DNA of 64,000 nt from Sphingobacterium sp. BN32 (GCF_030503615.1 NZ_CP129963.1:3596001-3660000); one strand, 5' to 3'. Numbered from the stretch's first letter, positions 18,892 to 29,043 are shown. Numbers and translations: made by a program. Notes: generated from the sequence alone by a model not told the origin.

Positions 18892-19677
18892 TTAATCTCT
18901 TTTTCCACCACGGTTGTTATCACGACGACCACCACCACGGTTGTTATCACGACGGCCTCCGCCACGGTTGTCACGACGGTCTGAACCACCTTCGTTGCCA
19001 CCACGAGACTTCACGCCTGATGCTTGACCGATGTTTGGAGATAAGTCACGTTTACCGTAAACTTCACCTTTACAGATCCAAACTTTCACACCGATCTTAC
19101 CGTAAGTAGTTAATGCTTCTGCTAAAGCATAGTCGATATCTGCACGTAATGTGTGTAAAGGAGTTCTTCCTTCTTTGTATTGTTCAGTACGTGCCATCTC
19201 AGCACCACCTAAACGACCTGAACACATTACTTTGATACCTTCAGCACCCATACGCATCGTTGAAGCGATAGCAGTTTTCATTGCACGACGGAAAGAGATA
19301 CGAGCCTCTAATTGTTTTGCAATACCTTCAGCTACTAACTTCGCATCTAGCTCAGGACGTTTGATTTCAAAAATGTTGATTTGAACATCTTTCTTAGTCA
19401 ATTTCTTTAACTCTTCTTTGATCTTATCAACCTCTTGTCCGCCTTTACCGATAACGATTCCTGGACGTGCTGTGTGGATTGTAACAGTAATACGTTTTAA
19501 AGTTCTTTCAATAACAACTTTTGCTACACCGCCTTTAGCGATACGTACAGAAAGATACTTTCTGATTTTTTCGTCCTCAACTAACTTATCAGAATAGTTG
19601 TTGCCTCCGAACCAATTAGAATCCCATCCTTTGATGATCCCTAATCTGCTACCTATTGGATTTGCTTTTTGTCCCAT
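18892..19677 (-). CDS. rpsC: 30S ribosomal protein S3 with Arg/Gly/Asn repeat tail
   Basis: Residues 1-220 are a standard S3: the KH domain with GKGG at 77-80 and the C-terminal domain with [19 protein letters not shown]. From about 224 the protein continues in a low-complexity tail built of near repeats of RRDNNRGGG (three copies, 234-258), ending KRD. The DNA encodes it as tandem units of about 24-27 bp (18892-18980). The tail is strongly basic and should be disordered and bind RNA. It is not part of the usual S3 fold. Confidence 0.97.
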   Translation of the reverse strand: MGQKANPIGSRLGIIKGWDSNWFGGNNYSDKLVEDEKIRKYLSVRIAKGGVAKVVIERTLKRITVTIHTARPGIVIGKGGQEVDKIKEELKKLTKKDVQINIFEIKRPELDAKLVAEGIAKQLEARISFRRAMKTAIASTMRMGAEGIKVMCSGRLGGAEMARTEQYKEGRTPLHTLRADIDYALAEALTTYGKIGVKVWICKGEVYGKRDLSPNIGQASGVKSRGGNEGGSDRRDNRGGGRRDNNRGGGRRDNNRGGKRD

Positions 19678-19688
19678 TCTTAGTAATA

Positions 19689-20120
19689 TTAGTTATTAAC
19701 GTTGTTTACACTGTCTACCACCAAAGTAACATGGTTTGAACGCTTGCGAATTCTGTAACCACGACCTTGAGGAGCTGGACGTAATCTCTTTAATTGACGA
19801 CCACCACCAACAGATACTTCTTTTACAAATAAACCACCATCCTCAACTGAAGCGCCTTCATTTTTAGCTTCCCAGTTTTTGATTGCTGATAATAATAATT
19901 TCTCAACACGGATAGCAGCCTCTTTACCTGTATGTTTTAGAATGTATAATGCATTCTCAACTTTTTGACCACGGATAAGATCCACTACTAAACGCATTTT
20001 GCGCGGAGACGTAGGGCAGTTCAATAATTTGGCAGTAGAAGCTCCTCCTACCTGAGCTTTTAACTGCTCTTTGCGCTGTTTAATTAAAACAGATTTTTTA
20101 AGTTTCTTTGTTGCTTCCAT
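19689..20120 (-). CDS. rplV: 50S ribosomal protein L22
   Basis: 143 residues, with a short basic N-terminal extension before [19 protein letters not shown]. The tunnel-lining beta-hairpin is at [20 protein letters not shown]. Normal place between rpsS and rpsC. Confidence 0.98.
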   Translation of the reverse strand: MEATKKLKKSVLIKQRKEQLKAQVGGASTAKLLNCPTSPRKMRLVVDLIRGQKVENALYILKHTGKEAAIRVEKLLLSAIKNWEAKNEGASVEDGGLFVKEVSVGGGRQLKRLRPAPQGRGYRIRKRSNHVTLVVDSVNNVNN

Positions 20121-20126
20121 TACCTA

Positions 20127-20393
20127 TTATTTTTTCTTTTCTGCGTGGCCTCTGAAAGTACGCGTAGGCGCAAATTCACCAAGCTTGTGACCAACCATAT
20201 TCTCTGTTACATAAACCGGAATGAATTTATTCCCGTTGTGCACTGCGAAGGTATGGCCAACAAAATCAGGTGAAATCATTGATCTACGAGACCAAGTCTT
20301 AATTACTGACTTCTTGTTTGTTTCATTCATAGAAAGAACTTTTCTTTCTAAGTTGTGATCGATATAAGGACCTTTTTTAATTGAACGAGCCAT
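20127..20393 (-). CDS. rpsS: 30S ribosomal protein S19
   Basis: 88 residues. [19 protein letters not shown] and [16 protein letters not shown] are exact family motifs. Its start shares one base with the rplB stop. Confidence 0.98.
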   Translation of the reverse strand: MARSIKKGPYIDHNLERKVLSMNETNKKSVIKTWSRRSMISPDFVGHTFAVHNGNKFIPVYVTENMVGHKLGEFAPTRTFRGHAEKKK

Positions 20394-21220
20394 TATTTTT
20401 TCCTTCTCTCAATGATGTAACGATTCGATGTTTTCTTCTTGTAGCGAGTTTTGTAGCCTTTAGCTAAAACTCCTGTGCGTGAACGAGGGTGACCTCCTGA
20501 TGAACGACCTTCACCACCTCCCATAGGGTGATCAACAGGGTTCATAGCAACACCACGTACGCGAGGACGACGACCTAACCAACGCTTACGACCAGCTTTA
20601 CCTAACACTTGGTTAGACTTCTCAGCATTTGAAACTGAGCCAATCGTTGCAACACAGGTTAATAAGATCATACGAGTCTCTCCTGATGGCAATTTGATAA
20701 TTGCATACTTTCCATCACGTGCAGATAATTGCGCGTAAGTTCCTGCCGAACGAGCGATTGAACCACCTTGACCAGGATTCAATTCGATGTTATGGATAAT
20801 AGAACCTAATGGAATGTTTGCAAGTGGCATTGTATTACCAACTTCTGGGGCTACTGATTCACCTGCAATTACAGTTTGACCAACTGTTAAACCAGCTGGA
20901 GCAATGATGTAACGTTTCTCACCATCCGCGTAGTGCAATAATGCAATACGTGCTGTACGATTCGGATCGTACTCGATAGTAGCTACTGTTGCAGGGATAT
21001 CTTTTTTATCGCGTTTGAAATCTATTAATCGGTATACTTTTTTATGTCCCCCACCGATGTAACGCATAGTCATTTTACCGGAGTTATTACGACCACCTGA
21101 CTTGTTTACTTTAGTTACTACTAATGATTTCTCAGGAACGTTAGTTGTAACGTCTGAATAATCAGCACCAACTCTAAAGCGAGTACCAGGGGTTACCGGT
21201 TTGAATCTTTTAACTGCCAT
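20393..21220 (-). CDS. rplB: 50S ribosomal protein L2
   Basis: 275 residues. The peptidyl-transferase-centre segment [16 protein letters not shown] and [13 protein letters not shown] are intact. Needed for subunit association and peptide bond formation. Confidence 0.98.
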   Translation of the reverse strand: MAVKRFKPVTPGTRFRVGADYSDVTTNVPEKSLVVTKVNKSGGRNNSGKMTMRYIGGGHKKVYRLIDFKRDKKDIPATVATIEYDPNRTARIALLHYADGEKRYIIAPAGLTVGQTVIAGESVAPEVGNTMPLANIPLGSIIHNIELNPGQGGSIARSAGTYAQLSARDGKYAIIKLPSGETRMILLTCVATIGSVSNAEKSNQVLGKAGRKRWLGRRPRVRGVAMNPVDHPMGGGEGRSSGGHPRSRTGVLAKGYKTRYKKKTSNRYIIERRKK

Positions 21221-21226
21221 TTCTTA

Positions 21227-21517
21227 TTATAGTGTACTGTAAAAGTCAATAGTCTCACCATCCTTAACTGTGATGATGGCTTTTTTATACTTAGGGCTTC
21301 TTCCAGAAACGAAACCAGCTTTTGTGTAACGGCTTTTTGATTTACCCGCAACAACTGCAGTGTTAACTGCAACTACTGATACGCCAAACATTTGCTCAAC
21401 AGCTTGTTTGATCTGGATTTTGTTTGCTCTGTGATCTACTTTGAAAGCGTAACGGTTTAATTTTTCCGTCAATAATGAAGCTTTCTCAGTTAAGATAGGT
21501 TTTTTAATAATTTCCAT
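21227..21517 (-). CDS. rplW: 50S ribosomal protein L23
   Basis: 96 residues. IIKKPILTEKAS start, VDHRANKIQIKQAVEQMFGVSV core. Docking site for trigger factor and SRP at the tunnel exit. Confidence 0.98.
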   Translation of the reverse strand: MEIIKKPILTEKASLLTEKLNRYAFKVDHRANKIQIKQAVEQMFGVSVVAVNTAVVAGKSKSRYTKAGFVSGRSPKYKKAIITVKDGETIDFYSTL

Positions 21518-21518
21518 A

Positions 21519-22148
21519 TTACTTAGCTAATGCTTCCTCCAAAGTTTTTACAGAATCTGCAGTCAACAATAATTTTGTAGCATTTAATACATCATATGTA
21601 TTCAACTCTGATGCTACAATAACTTTTGCTTTCTTCAAGTTTCTGCTTGATAAATAAACATTGTTATTGTATGCTGATAATACTAATAAAGTTTTTTCAT
21701 CAGCAACATTTAAAGCGTTGATTAAAGACACATAGTTCTTTGTTTTGATTGAATCGAAGTTTACTTCATCCAATACTACAACATTGTTCTCTTGTGCTTT
21801 GTAGCTTAACGCCGATTTACGAGCTAATTGCTTTAATTTTTTGTTCAATTTAAAGCTGTAGTCTCTTGGTTGAGGACCGAATACACGTCCACCACCATTA
21901 AACAATGGAGATTTGATAGAGCCCGCACGAGCACCACCTGTACCTTTTTGTTTGTGTAATTTACGAGTTGAACCCGCGATTTCGTTACGTTGTTTAGACT
22001 TGTGTGTTCCTTGGCGTTGGTTCGCTAAGTATTGTTTCACATCTAAATAGATCGCATGGTCGTTTGGCTCTACACCGAATACTGACTCAGGAAGTTGCAC
22101 CTTGGCACCTGTTTCTTTACCTGATAAATTTAATACTTTAACTTCCAT
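21519..22148 (-). CDS. rplD: 50S ribosomal protein L4
   Basis: 209 residues. The tunnel loop [32 protein letters not shown] is clear. In enterobacteria L4 represses the S10 operon; the 5' leader before rplC here could be the target of something similar, which is untested. Confidence 0.98.
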   Translation of the reverse strand: MEVKVLNLSGKETGAKVQLPESVFGVEPNDHAIYLDVKQYLANQRQGTHKSKQRNEIAGSTRKLHKQKGTGGARAGSIKSPLFNGGGRVFGPQPRDYSFKLNKKLKQLARKSALSYKAQENNVVVLDEVNFDSIKTKNYVSLINALNVADEKTLLVLSAYNNNVYLSSRNLKKAKVIVASELNTYDVLNATKLLLTADSVKTLEEALAK

Positions 22149-22153
22149 CTCTA

Positions 22154-22771
22154 CTATTTGTCTACGATTACAAATGAACCTTTAGCTCCTGGAATGGAAC
22201 CACTAACAACGATTAGGTTTTGCTCAGGGTAAACTTTCAATACTTGTAAGTTTTGAACTTTTACACGCTCACCACCTGTACGACCAGCCATGCGCATTCC
22301 TTTGAATACACGTGAAGGCCATGATGAAGCTCCCAATGAACCTGGCGCACGTAGTCTGTTGTGCTGACCGTGAGTCGCACCACCTACACCACCAAATCCG
22401 TGACGCTTCATTACACCTTGGAAACCTTTACCTTTTGAAGTACCAACTACATCAACGTACTCGCCTTCTTCAAATAAAGTAACATCCACGATGTCACCTA
22501 GTTGCTTCTCATCTTCGAAAGTTTTGAACTCAACTAGTTTACGCTTAGGACTAACCCCTGCCTTTGCAAAGTGTCCTTTTAGAGGAGCCGATGTGTTCTT
22601 TTCCTTAGCTTCATCAAAACCAAGTTGAACTGCTGAATAGCCATCTTTCTCTACCGTACGTATCTGCGTAACCACGCACGGCCCAGCCTCGATTACTGTA
22701 CAAGGGATGTTTTTCCCTTCAGTGTTGAACAGGCTGGTCATTCCTACTTTTTTACCAATAATTCCTGACAT
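22154..22771 (-). CDS. rplC: 50S ribosomal protein L3
   Basis: 205 residues. [16 protein letters not shown] start and the loop [21 protein letters not shown] reaching the peptidyl-transferase centre. It is the first gene of this superoperon: the expected rpsJ is not upstream. A leader of roughly 70 nt, with a perfect promoter, precedes it. Confidence 0.98.
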   Translation of the reverse strand: MSGIIGKKVGMTSLFNTEGKNIPCTVIEAGPCVVTQIRTVEKDGYSAVQLGFDEAKEKNTSAPLKGHFAKAGVSPKRKLVEFKTFEDEKQLGDIVDVTLFEEGEYVDVVGTSKGKGFQGVMKRHGFGGVGGATHGQHNRLRAPGSLGASSWPSRVFKGMRMAGRTGGERVKVQNLQVLKVYPEQNLIVVSGSIPGAKGSFVIVDK

Positions 22772-22847
22772 GTTATAAATTAATTAATTAATCGTCCATC
22801 GAAGCAGTAGGGCTTCGCTCAAGACACAATCCCCCCTAAAGGGATTG

Positions 22848-22878
22848 CAAAATTACAAACTATTTTATAACTATCAAA
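22848..22878 (-). promoter_or_regulatory. Promoter of the S10-spc-alpha superoperon
   Basis: Minus strand: TTTG (22875-22878), 19 nt, then TAATTTTG (22848-22855). Both boxes and the spacing fit the Bacteroidota consensus exactly. The predicted start near 22840 gives a leader whose first bases can form a hairpin (CAATCCC/GGGATTG, 22828-22847). Confidence 0.8.
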
Positions 22879-22936
22879 TAATAAGTGAATTATTTTTTTT
22901 TATTCCGAATGACCAGTCTATCCTTTGCTTAGAAAT

Positions 22937-24178
22937 TTATTCTTTGATTAAAGGTTCGCCAGCGAGTAAGCGTTGGTATCTTACTAATGCCTCTACATAA
23001 TAATAGTCCGCATAGGTTAAAGGAACATCAATTTCAGAATTCAATGGTAATGCTCCTACGCTGTGTTTCAAGATAAAGCCGCCATTTTCACCTTGTTTAG
23101 CAAAATAGGTGTCTGAAGATAGATTCTTCAGCATGGTCTCCGCTTTTTTAAAGTAATTTGTTGATTCTTTTCCCTTGGTATAGGATGAGAGTTCCATCAA
23201 AGCAGAGGCGAATAGAGCTCCTGCCGAGACGTCGCGCAAATCCCTTTGGCTATAGATTTTACTATCAGCAGGAACTTTATCATAATCGTAATCCCATACC
23301 GGAATCAGGTCCGCAGGCATATTCTTATGGTTCAAGATATATTTGGCAACCTTACGTGCTTGGTTTAAATATGCTTTGTCCTTTGTTTCTCTGTACATCA
23401 TCGTATAACCATACAATGCCCAAGCCTGCCCTCTAGCCCATGCTGACTCATCGGAAAAACCCTGATGTGTTTTCTTAGCGATGACAGCACCGGTTTCTGG
23501 ATCGTAATCAATCACGTGGTAAGAGCTATTGTCTTTACGGAAGTGATTTTTTATTGTTGTGTTAGCATGCTTCTTAGAAATGTCCGCATATTTCTTATTG
23601 CCCGTCATTTTAGACACTTGCATTAAGAACTCCAGATTCATCATGTTGTCAATAATCACTGGAAACTTCCATTTGCCATGATCCCATGAACGAATCGCCT
23701 GTGTCTTGGGACTATATCTAGATGTCAAAGATTCAGCGCCCGTGGCCAAGATTGGTTTAAACTGTGTACTATCTCCCGTCAAACGTAAAGCATTACCAAA
23801 ACTACAATACAACATAAAGCCAAGATCGTGTGTCCCCTTATTATATTGTTCCTTCTCCAAATGCTTTAATTTCGCTAATGCCAGGTTCAATAACTCCTTA
23901 TCACCTGTTCCTTCAGAAAGCAGCAACAAGGTTCCTGGATAAAATCCCGAACACCACCATCTCGACCCGGAGAATACATGTGCTCCTTTTTCAAAAGTCT
24001 TCGGAAACTGATCTTCTGGTGTTGCTGCGGCCAACACTTTTATTTGCTTCGCCGATGCTGCAAGTTGCCCGTCAATGAAACTCTTGTCCAATGCAAGATC
24101 CTTTTTTGCTTGCCCCATCAAGGAGCCAGTAGTCAGCATAAAAAATACCGAAGAGAATAATAAAGTTTTTGTGTTCAT
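22937..24178 (-). CDS. Secreted glycoside hydrolase family 88 (unsaturated glucuronyl hydrolase)
   Basis: 413 residues. A signal peptide (MNTKTLLFSSVFFMLTTGSLMGQA) sends it to the periplasm or outside. The (alpha/alpha)6-barrel enzymes of GH88 remove the unsaturated uronic acid left by polysaccharide lyases. Typical segments: SGSRWWCSGFYPGTLL near 50, DHGKWKFPVIIDNMMNLEFL near 165 with the catalytic Asp region, and DESAWARGQAWALYGYTMMYRETKD near 240. It lies 165 bp upstream of rplC on the same strand, but the rplC promoter lies in that gap. The substrate (chondroitin, heparin or other) cannot be told. Confidence 0.9.
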   Translation of the reverse strand: MNTKTLLFSSVFFMLTTGSLMGQAKKDLALDKSFIDGQLAASAKQIKVLAAATPEDQFPKTFEKGAHVFSGSRWWCSGFYPGTLLLLSEGTGDKELLNLALAKLKHLEKEQYNKGTHDLGFMLYCSFGNALRLTGDSTQFKPILATGAESLTSRYSPKTQAIRSWDHGKWKFPVIIDNMMNLEFLMQVSKMTGNKKYADISKKHANTTIKNHFRKDNSSYHVIDYDPETGAVIAKKTHQGFSDESAWARGQAWALYGYTMMYRETKDKAYLNQARKVAKYILNHKNMPADLIPVWDYDYDKVPADSKIYSQRDLRDVSAGALFASALMELSSYTKGKESTNYFKKAETMLKNLSSDTYFAKQGENGGFILKHSVGALPLNSEIDVPLTYADYYYVEALVRYQRLLAGEPLIKE

Positions 24179-24383
24179 AGATATATAATTAGCACTATTA
24201 ATAAGGTTCCTTTTGGTTTTCCAATTTATCGGAAATTTGAAAGTAAGTATACTTTTCCAATATGAATCATTAAAAAACCGAAATCGATTTCGCGGGATAC
24301 ATCGATAGAAATTCCTTTTTTATTAATATTCGAAATAGAATAAGACCTTAAAGACAACTTTCAAATTACGGAGTATCAAAAAC

Positions 24384-24418
24384 AAGACGAGGCTATCTTT
24401 TCATGATAGCCTCGTCTT
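24384..24418 (-). terminator. Intrinsic terminator after the CoA-binding gene
   Basis: A perfect 14-bp stem (24384-24397 with 24405-24418, core GACGAGGCTATC) and a 7-nt loop; the minus strand continues with TTGTTTTTG. It ends the transcript of the two minus-strand genes above it. Confidence 0.88.
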
Positions 24419-24439
24419 TTTCCTAAATCTTATATGAAA

Positions 24440-24799
24440 TTAAAACTGTCCAGTATTTAGCATAACCAATGTACAAGCCTCAACAACTTCAATCCCCTGC
24501 TCTCTTGCCTTATCTGCAAGTTCAGGATTCTCAGCGCCCGGGTTGAAGATAATGCGCTTTGGATTAGTTTTTAAAATATAGTCGTAGTAAGGTGCCTGAT
24601 TCTGTGGACCAACATACAAAGTAATCGTATCGATATCCTGATGAATAGTCTCTGCAGGCTCAATCTCAGCTCCAGCAACCGTCCCAACCTTTCTACCAAC
24701 ATTCACAATAGGGAATCCTTTCCTTACCAACTTATTTGCCACTAAATAGGAGTATCTAGCTGGATTAGTACTCGCGCCTAAAATCAAGGTTTTTTTCAT
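24440..24799 (-). CDS. CoA-binding domain protein (YccU/YneT type)
   Basis: 119 residues, a single Rossmann-like CoA_binding_2 domain: TLILGASTNPARYSYLVANKLVRKGF at the start and IIFNPGAENPELADKAREQGIEVVEACTLVML near the end, both typical. The biochemical role of the family is poorly known. It starts 15 bp after the serine-hydrolase gene and probably shares its transcript. Confidence 0.85.
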   Translation of the reverse strand: MKKTLILGASTNPARYSYLVANKLVRKGFPIVNVGRKVGTVAGAEIEPAETIHQDIDTITLYVGPQNQAPYYDYILKTNPKRIIFNPGAENPELADKAREQGIEVVEACTLVMLNTGQF

Positions 24800-24814
24800 A
24801 TGTTACTGAATTAA

Positions 24815-26002
24815 TTATTGAACAAATTCTCCATTTGCGTTATACGCATTTTGTCTCAAAATAGGCATTTCTAAAATCTTATACAAATTATCTAGCTGAT
24901 TGAGACTGCCATTTGCCATGTTAGTCAATAAAACAATCGTTACATCATTTGTAAAATCACGTATATACAGGCTCTTAAAGCCATGCCACCAACCCGTATG
25001 ATATACGATTTGATTCCCTGGAGGACTAAAAGTTCGCCAGCCATAACCATAGCTAAATAAACTACGCTTCGCATCGCTACGCGGAACAAATGAAGAGTCT
25101 TGTAAGGCTTTCCCTAATACCCGACCATCCTTTAAAGCCAAATCAAGCTTATACAAGTCGCGTACGGTACTATATATCCCCTTGTCTCCTACTGGTCCAT
25201 CCAAATAATCCTGTACGACAGAGCGTCTCCAAATCTTATCATGGCCAATTACTTTCGTAGGGATTTTTTCATAAACGGCTTTGGAATAAACATTTGTATT
25301 CTTCATGCCCGCCGGATCGAAGACATTCTCCTTCATAAACACGGCGAAATCTTTGCCGCTCACCTTTTCGATAATCGACCCCAAAACCATGAAATTTGAA
25401 TTATTATAATGGAATCTTCCATCTGGAGCGCCGTAGCGCCCTGGATGATGCTGAATCAATAAATTCATTGCATCTTGATTCGTCATCCCTTTTTTACGAT
25501 CTGGCCATACCGTCTCAGCAAAATATACATAATTCGGAAGCCCGGAGCGATGTGACAATAATTGCTGTATGGTAATACCTTTATAGGGAAAATCTGGGTA
25601 ATATTGCTCGACAGAGTCCGTAAGCTTTAACTTGCCCTGTTCGGCCAAGATCAGCACTCCGATCGCTGTCATAGGTTTGGAAACCGATGCTAACTCAAAC
25701 TGCGAATTGATATCTAGACTATCCTTCAATAAATAATCTGCCCATCCAAAAGAATTCTGATAAAGGATCTTACCTTTCTTAGCTACTAGCACATTCCCAT
25801 TAAATCCGGCTCTCTTATGCAAGTTCTGCATAAACGAATCAATCTGTTGATCTGCTTCCGCAGGATTGTAAATCAAACTTATGCTATCTTTTTTCTCTTG
25901 CTTCTCCCGCTCTTCAACCTGTTTTGCTTCTGGAGACCCTCCGCAGGATGTTAAAGCAAAAACCGCAATCCCAAGGGCTAAACTAAACTTTTTAAAATTC
26001 AC
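24815..26002 (-). CDS. Beta-lactamase-family serine hydrolase, lipoprotein
   Basis: 395 residues starting with GTG. A lipobox (FALTSC, Cys20) marks it as a lipoprotein. The penicillin-binding/beta-lactamase fold motifs are present: SxxK as SVSK (S106-K109), YNN in GRFHYNNSN, and a late HTG in YHTGWWHGF. This class (class C-like esterases and peptidases) rarely confers resistance. Its substrate is unknown. Confidence 0.88.
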   Translation of the reverse strand: MNFKKFSLALGIAVFALTSCGGSPEAKQVEEREKQEKKDSISLIYNPAEADQQIDSFMQNLHKRAGFNGNVLVAKKGKILYQNSFGWADYLLKDSLDINSQFELASVSKPMTAIGVLILAEQGKLKLTDSVEQYYPDFPYKGITIQQLLSHRSGLPNYVYFAETVWPDRKKGMTNQDAMNLLIQHHPGRYGAPDGRFHYNNSNFMVLGSIIEKVSGKDFAVFMKENVFDPAGMKNTNVYSKAVYEKIPTKVIGHDKIWRRSVVQDYLDGPVGDKGIYSTVRDLYKLDLALKDGRVLGKALQDSSFVPRSDAKRSLFSYGYGWRTFSPPGNQIVYHTGWWHGFKSLYIRDFTNDVTIVLLTNMANGSLNQLDNLYKILEMPILRQNAYNANGEFVQ

Positions 26003-26090
26003 GCTATCCGTTCTAAATCTATTCGTTCAAGTAAATTGTTAATGCAAGACAAAATAGTTTTTTCTAGACAAAAAAACAACTGATTGAGAG
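26003..26090. other. Upstream region of the serine-hydrolase gene
   Basis: First part of the 330-bp gap between the lipoprotein gene and pdhC. It is A+T-rich, with no clear TAnnTTTG box at usual spacing. The rest of the gap is the type B element and the pdhC terminator. Confidence 0.4.
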
Positions 26091-26278
26091 TAGTTAGTAC
26101 TTAGTATTTAGTATTGAGACCCAATGCTGACTGCCATGTCACCTTCCATCTCAACTATAAAAACATTCTCTACCTCGCTCCTTGCCTATTTAGCCCCACT
26201 TCTTTCCTTCTTTTCGCTTTCAACCACAAATGCGCTGATAACAAACTATAGGTCTATATACTAACTACTAAATACTAT
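26091..26278. repeat. Type B inverted-repeat element, copy 1 (188 bp)
   Basis: The left arm is a heptad tract (TTAGTAC, TTAGTAT, TTAGTAT, then TGAGACC; 26094-26121). The right arm is the inverse (GGTCTAT, ATACTAA, CTACTAA, ATACTAT; 26251-26278). The 130-bp interior is pyrimidine-rich and codes for nothing evident. Element length is nearly identical to copies 2 and 3. Confidence 0.75.
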
Positions 26279-26285
26279 ATATACT

Positions 26286-26325
26286 GAAACAAAGAAAGCC
26301 CTCTCGCGAGGGCTTTCTTTGTTTC
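26286..26325 (-). terminator. Terminator of the pdhA-pdhC transcript
   Basis: A perfect 18-bp stem (26286-26303 with 26308-26325, core AAAGCCCTC) with a 4-nt loop, 8 bp after the pdhC stop. Confidence 0.88.
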
Positions 26326-26332
26326 TTATTAT

Positions 26333-27976
26333 TTAGGCCAATAAACGAATTGGCGCTTCTAATAATCCTTTTAGGGTTTGTAAGAATTGTGCTCCTGTTG
26401 CACCATCCACTACGCGGTGGTCACAACCTAGAGACAACTTCATCACGTTTCCTGGAACTACAGCTCCGTTCTTAACAACTGGAATCTGTTGGATAGCACC
26501 AACTGAAAGAATAGCGCCATCAGGTGAATTGATAATGGATGTAAACTCATCAATACCGAACATACCTAAGTTAGAAACTGTGAAAGTTGATCCTTCCCAA
26601 TCAGCAGGCTGCAATTTCTTAGCTTTTGCTTTTTGTGCGAAGTCTTTCACCTCTGCTGAGATGTGTGATAATGATTTACCATCAGCGAAACGAACAACCG
26701 GTACTAACAAGCCGTCTTCAACAGCAATAGCAACACCGATGTTAGTATGCTCATTGTATCTGATTTTATCACCTAACCAAGAAGAGTTCACAGCAGGGTG
26801 TTGTTTCAACGCGATTGCTACCGCTTTAATAACGATATCATTGAATGAAACTTTTACCGGAGCAACTTCATTGATTTGAGCACGAGCAGCGATCGCATTA
26901 TCCATATCGATGCTTACGTTCAAGTAGAAGTGAGGTGCAGTAAACAATGACTCTGACAATCGGCGAGCAATTGTTTTACGCATTTGGTTCACAGGTTTCT
27001 CAGTGAAACGCTCTTCGCCAATATATTGAGGTAAACTTACAGTCTTCGCTTCGGTCTCTGCTGCTTTCGCTGGCGCAGATGCCGCCGCAGCTGGAGCTGC
27101 CGAAGGCGTAAAGTTCTCAACGTCTTTCTTAACAATACGACCACCTTCTGCCGAACCTTTCACTTGTGAAAGATCGATTCCTTTTTCTTTAGCAATTTTC
27201 TTCGCTAATGGAGAAGCTTTTACACGTGAATCCGATGAAGTGCTAATAGCAGCCTCTGGGGCAGCGCTTGTTTCCGCTGGAGCGTCCGCTTTCTTCTCTT
27301 CAGATTTTACTTCCGCTTTCGCTGCCGGTTTTTGATTCAACAATGGAGTTACATCAGTTCCCGCAGGGCCAACGATTGCAATGATATCATTAACTTTCGC
27401 TGCTTGACCAGCTTCAACACCAACGTACAATAAAGTACCTTCAGCGTAGGCCGTTACTTCCATCGTAGCCTTATCAGTCTCAACGTCTGCAATTGCGTCG
27501 TCAGACTTAATTGAATCACCTACTTTGAAGTTCCATTGTGCAATAACACCTTCGGTCATCGTATCACTCAATAAAGGCATCGTGATGACAGTAACACCTA
27601 AATCTTCAGCCGAAACTTGTTCGCCAGCAGGAGCCGACTCCTCAGCTTTTTCTTCTTTTGGAGCTTCTTCTTTTGAAGGCTCCTCAGCTTTTGCAGCAGG
27701 GGCTGCATCACCGTCCAGTAAAGCTTTATAATCTTCACCTTCTTCACCCAAAACAGCAATAACTGCATCAATAGCTACAGCTTCACCTTCTTTCGGGCCA
27801 ATATATAACAATGTTCCTTCTTGATAAGATTCGAAGTCCATTGTCGCTTTATCTGTTTCAATCTCGGCAACTAAGTCACCAGAGTTTACTCTATCACCAA
27901 CTTTTTTGTGCCACTTCGCGATCACACCTTCAGTCATGGTGTCGCTCATCTTAGGCATTCTTACTACTTCAGCCAT
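26333..27976 (-). CDS. pdhC: Pyruvate dehydrogenase E2, dihydrolipoamide acetyltransferase
   Basis: 547 residues. Two lipoyl domains (1-80 and about 128-205) carry the lipoyl lysines K43 and K169, each in ETDKATM. Pro/Ala/Glu-rich linkers separate them. A peripheral subunit-binding domain follows (about 255-290, KASPLAKKIAKEKGIDLSQVKG region). The catalytic acetyltransferase domain (about 320-547) ends with the active-site HRVVDGATGAQFL. It transfers the acetyl group to CoA. It lies 37 bp after the E1-alpha gene. Confidence 0.95.
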   Translation of the reverse strand: MAEVVRMPKMSDTMTEGVIAKWHKKVGDRVNSGDLVAEIETDKATMDFESYQEGTLLYIGPKEGEAVAIDAVIAVLGEEGEDYKALLDGDAAPAAKAEEPSKEEAPKEEKAEESAPAGEQVSAEDLGVTVITMPLLSDTMTEGVIAQWNFKVGDSIKSDDAIADVETDKATMEVTAYAEGTLLYVGVEAGQAAKVNDIIAIVGPAGTDVTPLLNQKPAAKAEVKSEEKKADAPAETSAAPEAAISTSSDSRVKASPLAKKIAKEKGIDLSQVKGSAEGGRIVKKDVENFTPSAAPAAAASAPAKAAETEAKTVSLPQYIGEERFTEKPVNQMRKTIARRLSESLFTAPHFYLNVSIDMDNAIAARAQINEVAPVKVSFNDIVIKAVAIALKQHPAVNSSWLGDKIRYNEHTNIGVAIAVEDGLLVPVVRFADGKSLSHISAEVKDFAQKAKAKKLQPADWEGSTFTVSNLGMFGIDEFTSIINSPDGAILSVGAIQQIPVVKNGAVVPGNVMKLSLGCDHRVVDGATGAQFLQTLKGLLEAPIRLLA

Positions 27977-28013
27977 TGTTTAGGTATCTTCTATTTAGTT
28001 AAAGTAATTCTAA

Positions 28014-29009
28014 TTAATCCATTACAAAAGGATAATCCTCTTGCACATATACATCTTTGTAGATCTCATCCGCCGTAGGGTATGGAGACTCTTCCGCAAA
28101 TTTCACTGAATCATCAACGATTTTCTTAATCTCAGCATCTACTTCTGCAAACCAAGCTTCGTCAGCATATTTATTCTCAACGATTGCATGCTTTGTCGCC
28201 AACAATGGATCTCTGCCTTTGTACTCTTCTAATTCTTCCTTCGTACGATATTTTGCAGGGTCAGACATCGAGTGACCTTTATAACGGTAAGTACGAATTT
28301 CTAGAAATGTAGGACCTTCACCTGCACGAGCACGTTGAACCGCCTCATCCATCGCATTGTGAACAGCAACGACGTCCATCCCATCAACAGGAGCACATGG
28401 CATATCAAAACCAAGCCCCATTTTATAGATATCCGTCATGTTTGTTGTACGTTGTACTGAAGTACCCATTGCATATCCGTTGTTCTCACAAACGAAAATT
28501 ACAGGCAACTTCCACAACATCGCCATATTCAATGTTTCGTTGAAAGCACCTTGACGTACAGCGCCATCACCCATATAACAGATGTTCACGTTGTTTGTTC
28601 CTAAGTATTTTTCAGCAAATGCAATACCAGCACCCAATGGAATCTGGCCACCTACAATACCGTGTCCACCCATGAATTTGTGCTCCTTAGAGAAAAAGTG
28701 CATAGAACCACCTTTACCTTTTGAACAACCAGTAGCTTTACCGAACAATTCCGCCATACAAGCATCTGCTGAAACGCCTTTTGCTAATGCATGAGCGTGG
28801 TCGCGGTATGCTGTAATCAATGAATCTTCCGGCTTAATAACTGACATTGTCCCAGCTACTACTGCTTCTTGTCCAATATATAAGTGACAAAATCCGCGTA
28901 TCTTTTGCTGCCCGTATAATTGGCCAGACTTCTCTTCAAACTTGCGCATGAGTAGCATTGATTTATACCACTCTAAATAGGTTTCTTTTGTTATAGGTGT
29001 TGAACTCAT
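28014..29009 (-). CDS. pdhA: Pyruvate dehydrogenase E1 component, alpha subunit
   Basis: 331 residues. The thiamine-diphosphate motif is GDGAVRQGAFNETLNMAMLWKLPVIFVCENN. The phosphorylation-loop region RTYRYKGHSMSDPAKYRT is typical of E1-alpha. It needs an E1-beta partner, which is not in the window; the next gene is E2. A TAGATTTG -7 box lies 35 bp before the start. Confidence 0.95.
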   Translation of the reverse strand: MSSTPITKETYLEWYKSMLLMRKFEEKSGQLYGQQKIRGFCHLYIGQEAVVAGTMSVIKPEDSLITAYRDHAHALAKGVSADACMAELFGKATGCSKGKGGSMHFFSKEHKFMGGHGIVGGQIPLGAGIAFAEKYLGTNNVNICYMGDGAVRQGAFNETLNMAMLWKLPVIFVCENNGYAMGTSVQRTTNMTDIYKMGLGFDMPCAPVDGMDVVAVHNAMDEAVQRARAGEGPTFLEIRTYRYKGHSMSDPAKYRTKEELEEYKGRDPLLATKHAIVENKYADEAWFAEVDAEIKKIVDDSVKFAEESPYPTADEIYKDVYVQEDYPFVMD

Positions 29010-29043
29010 TTGTACGAATTGAATTTCTTTACTTAACTGACTA

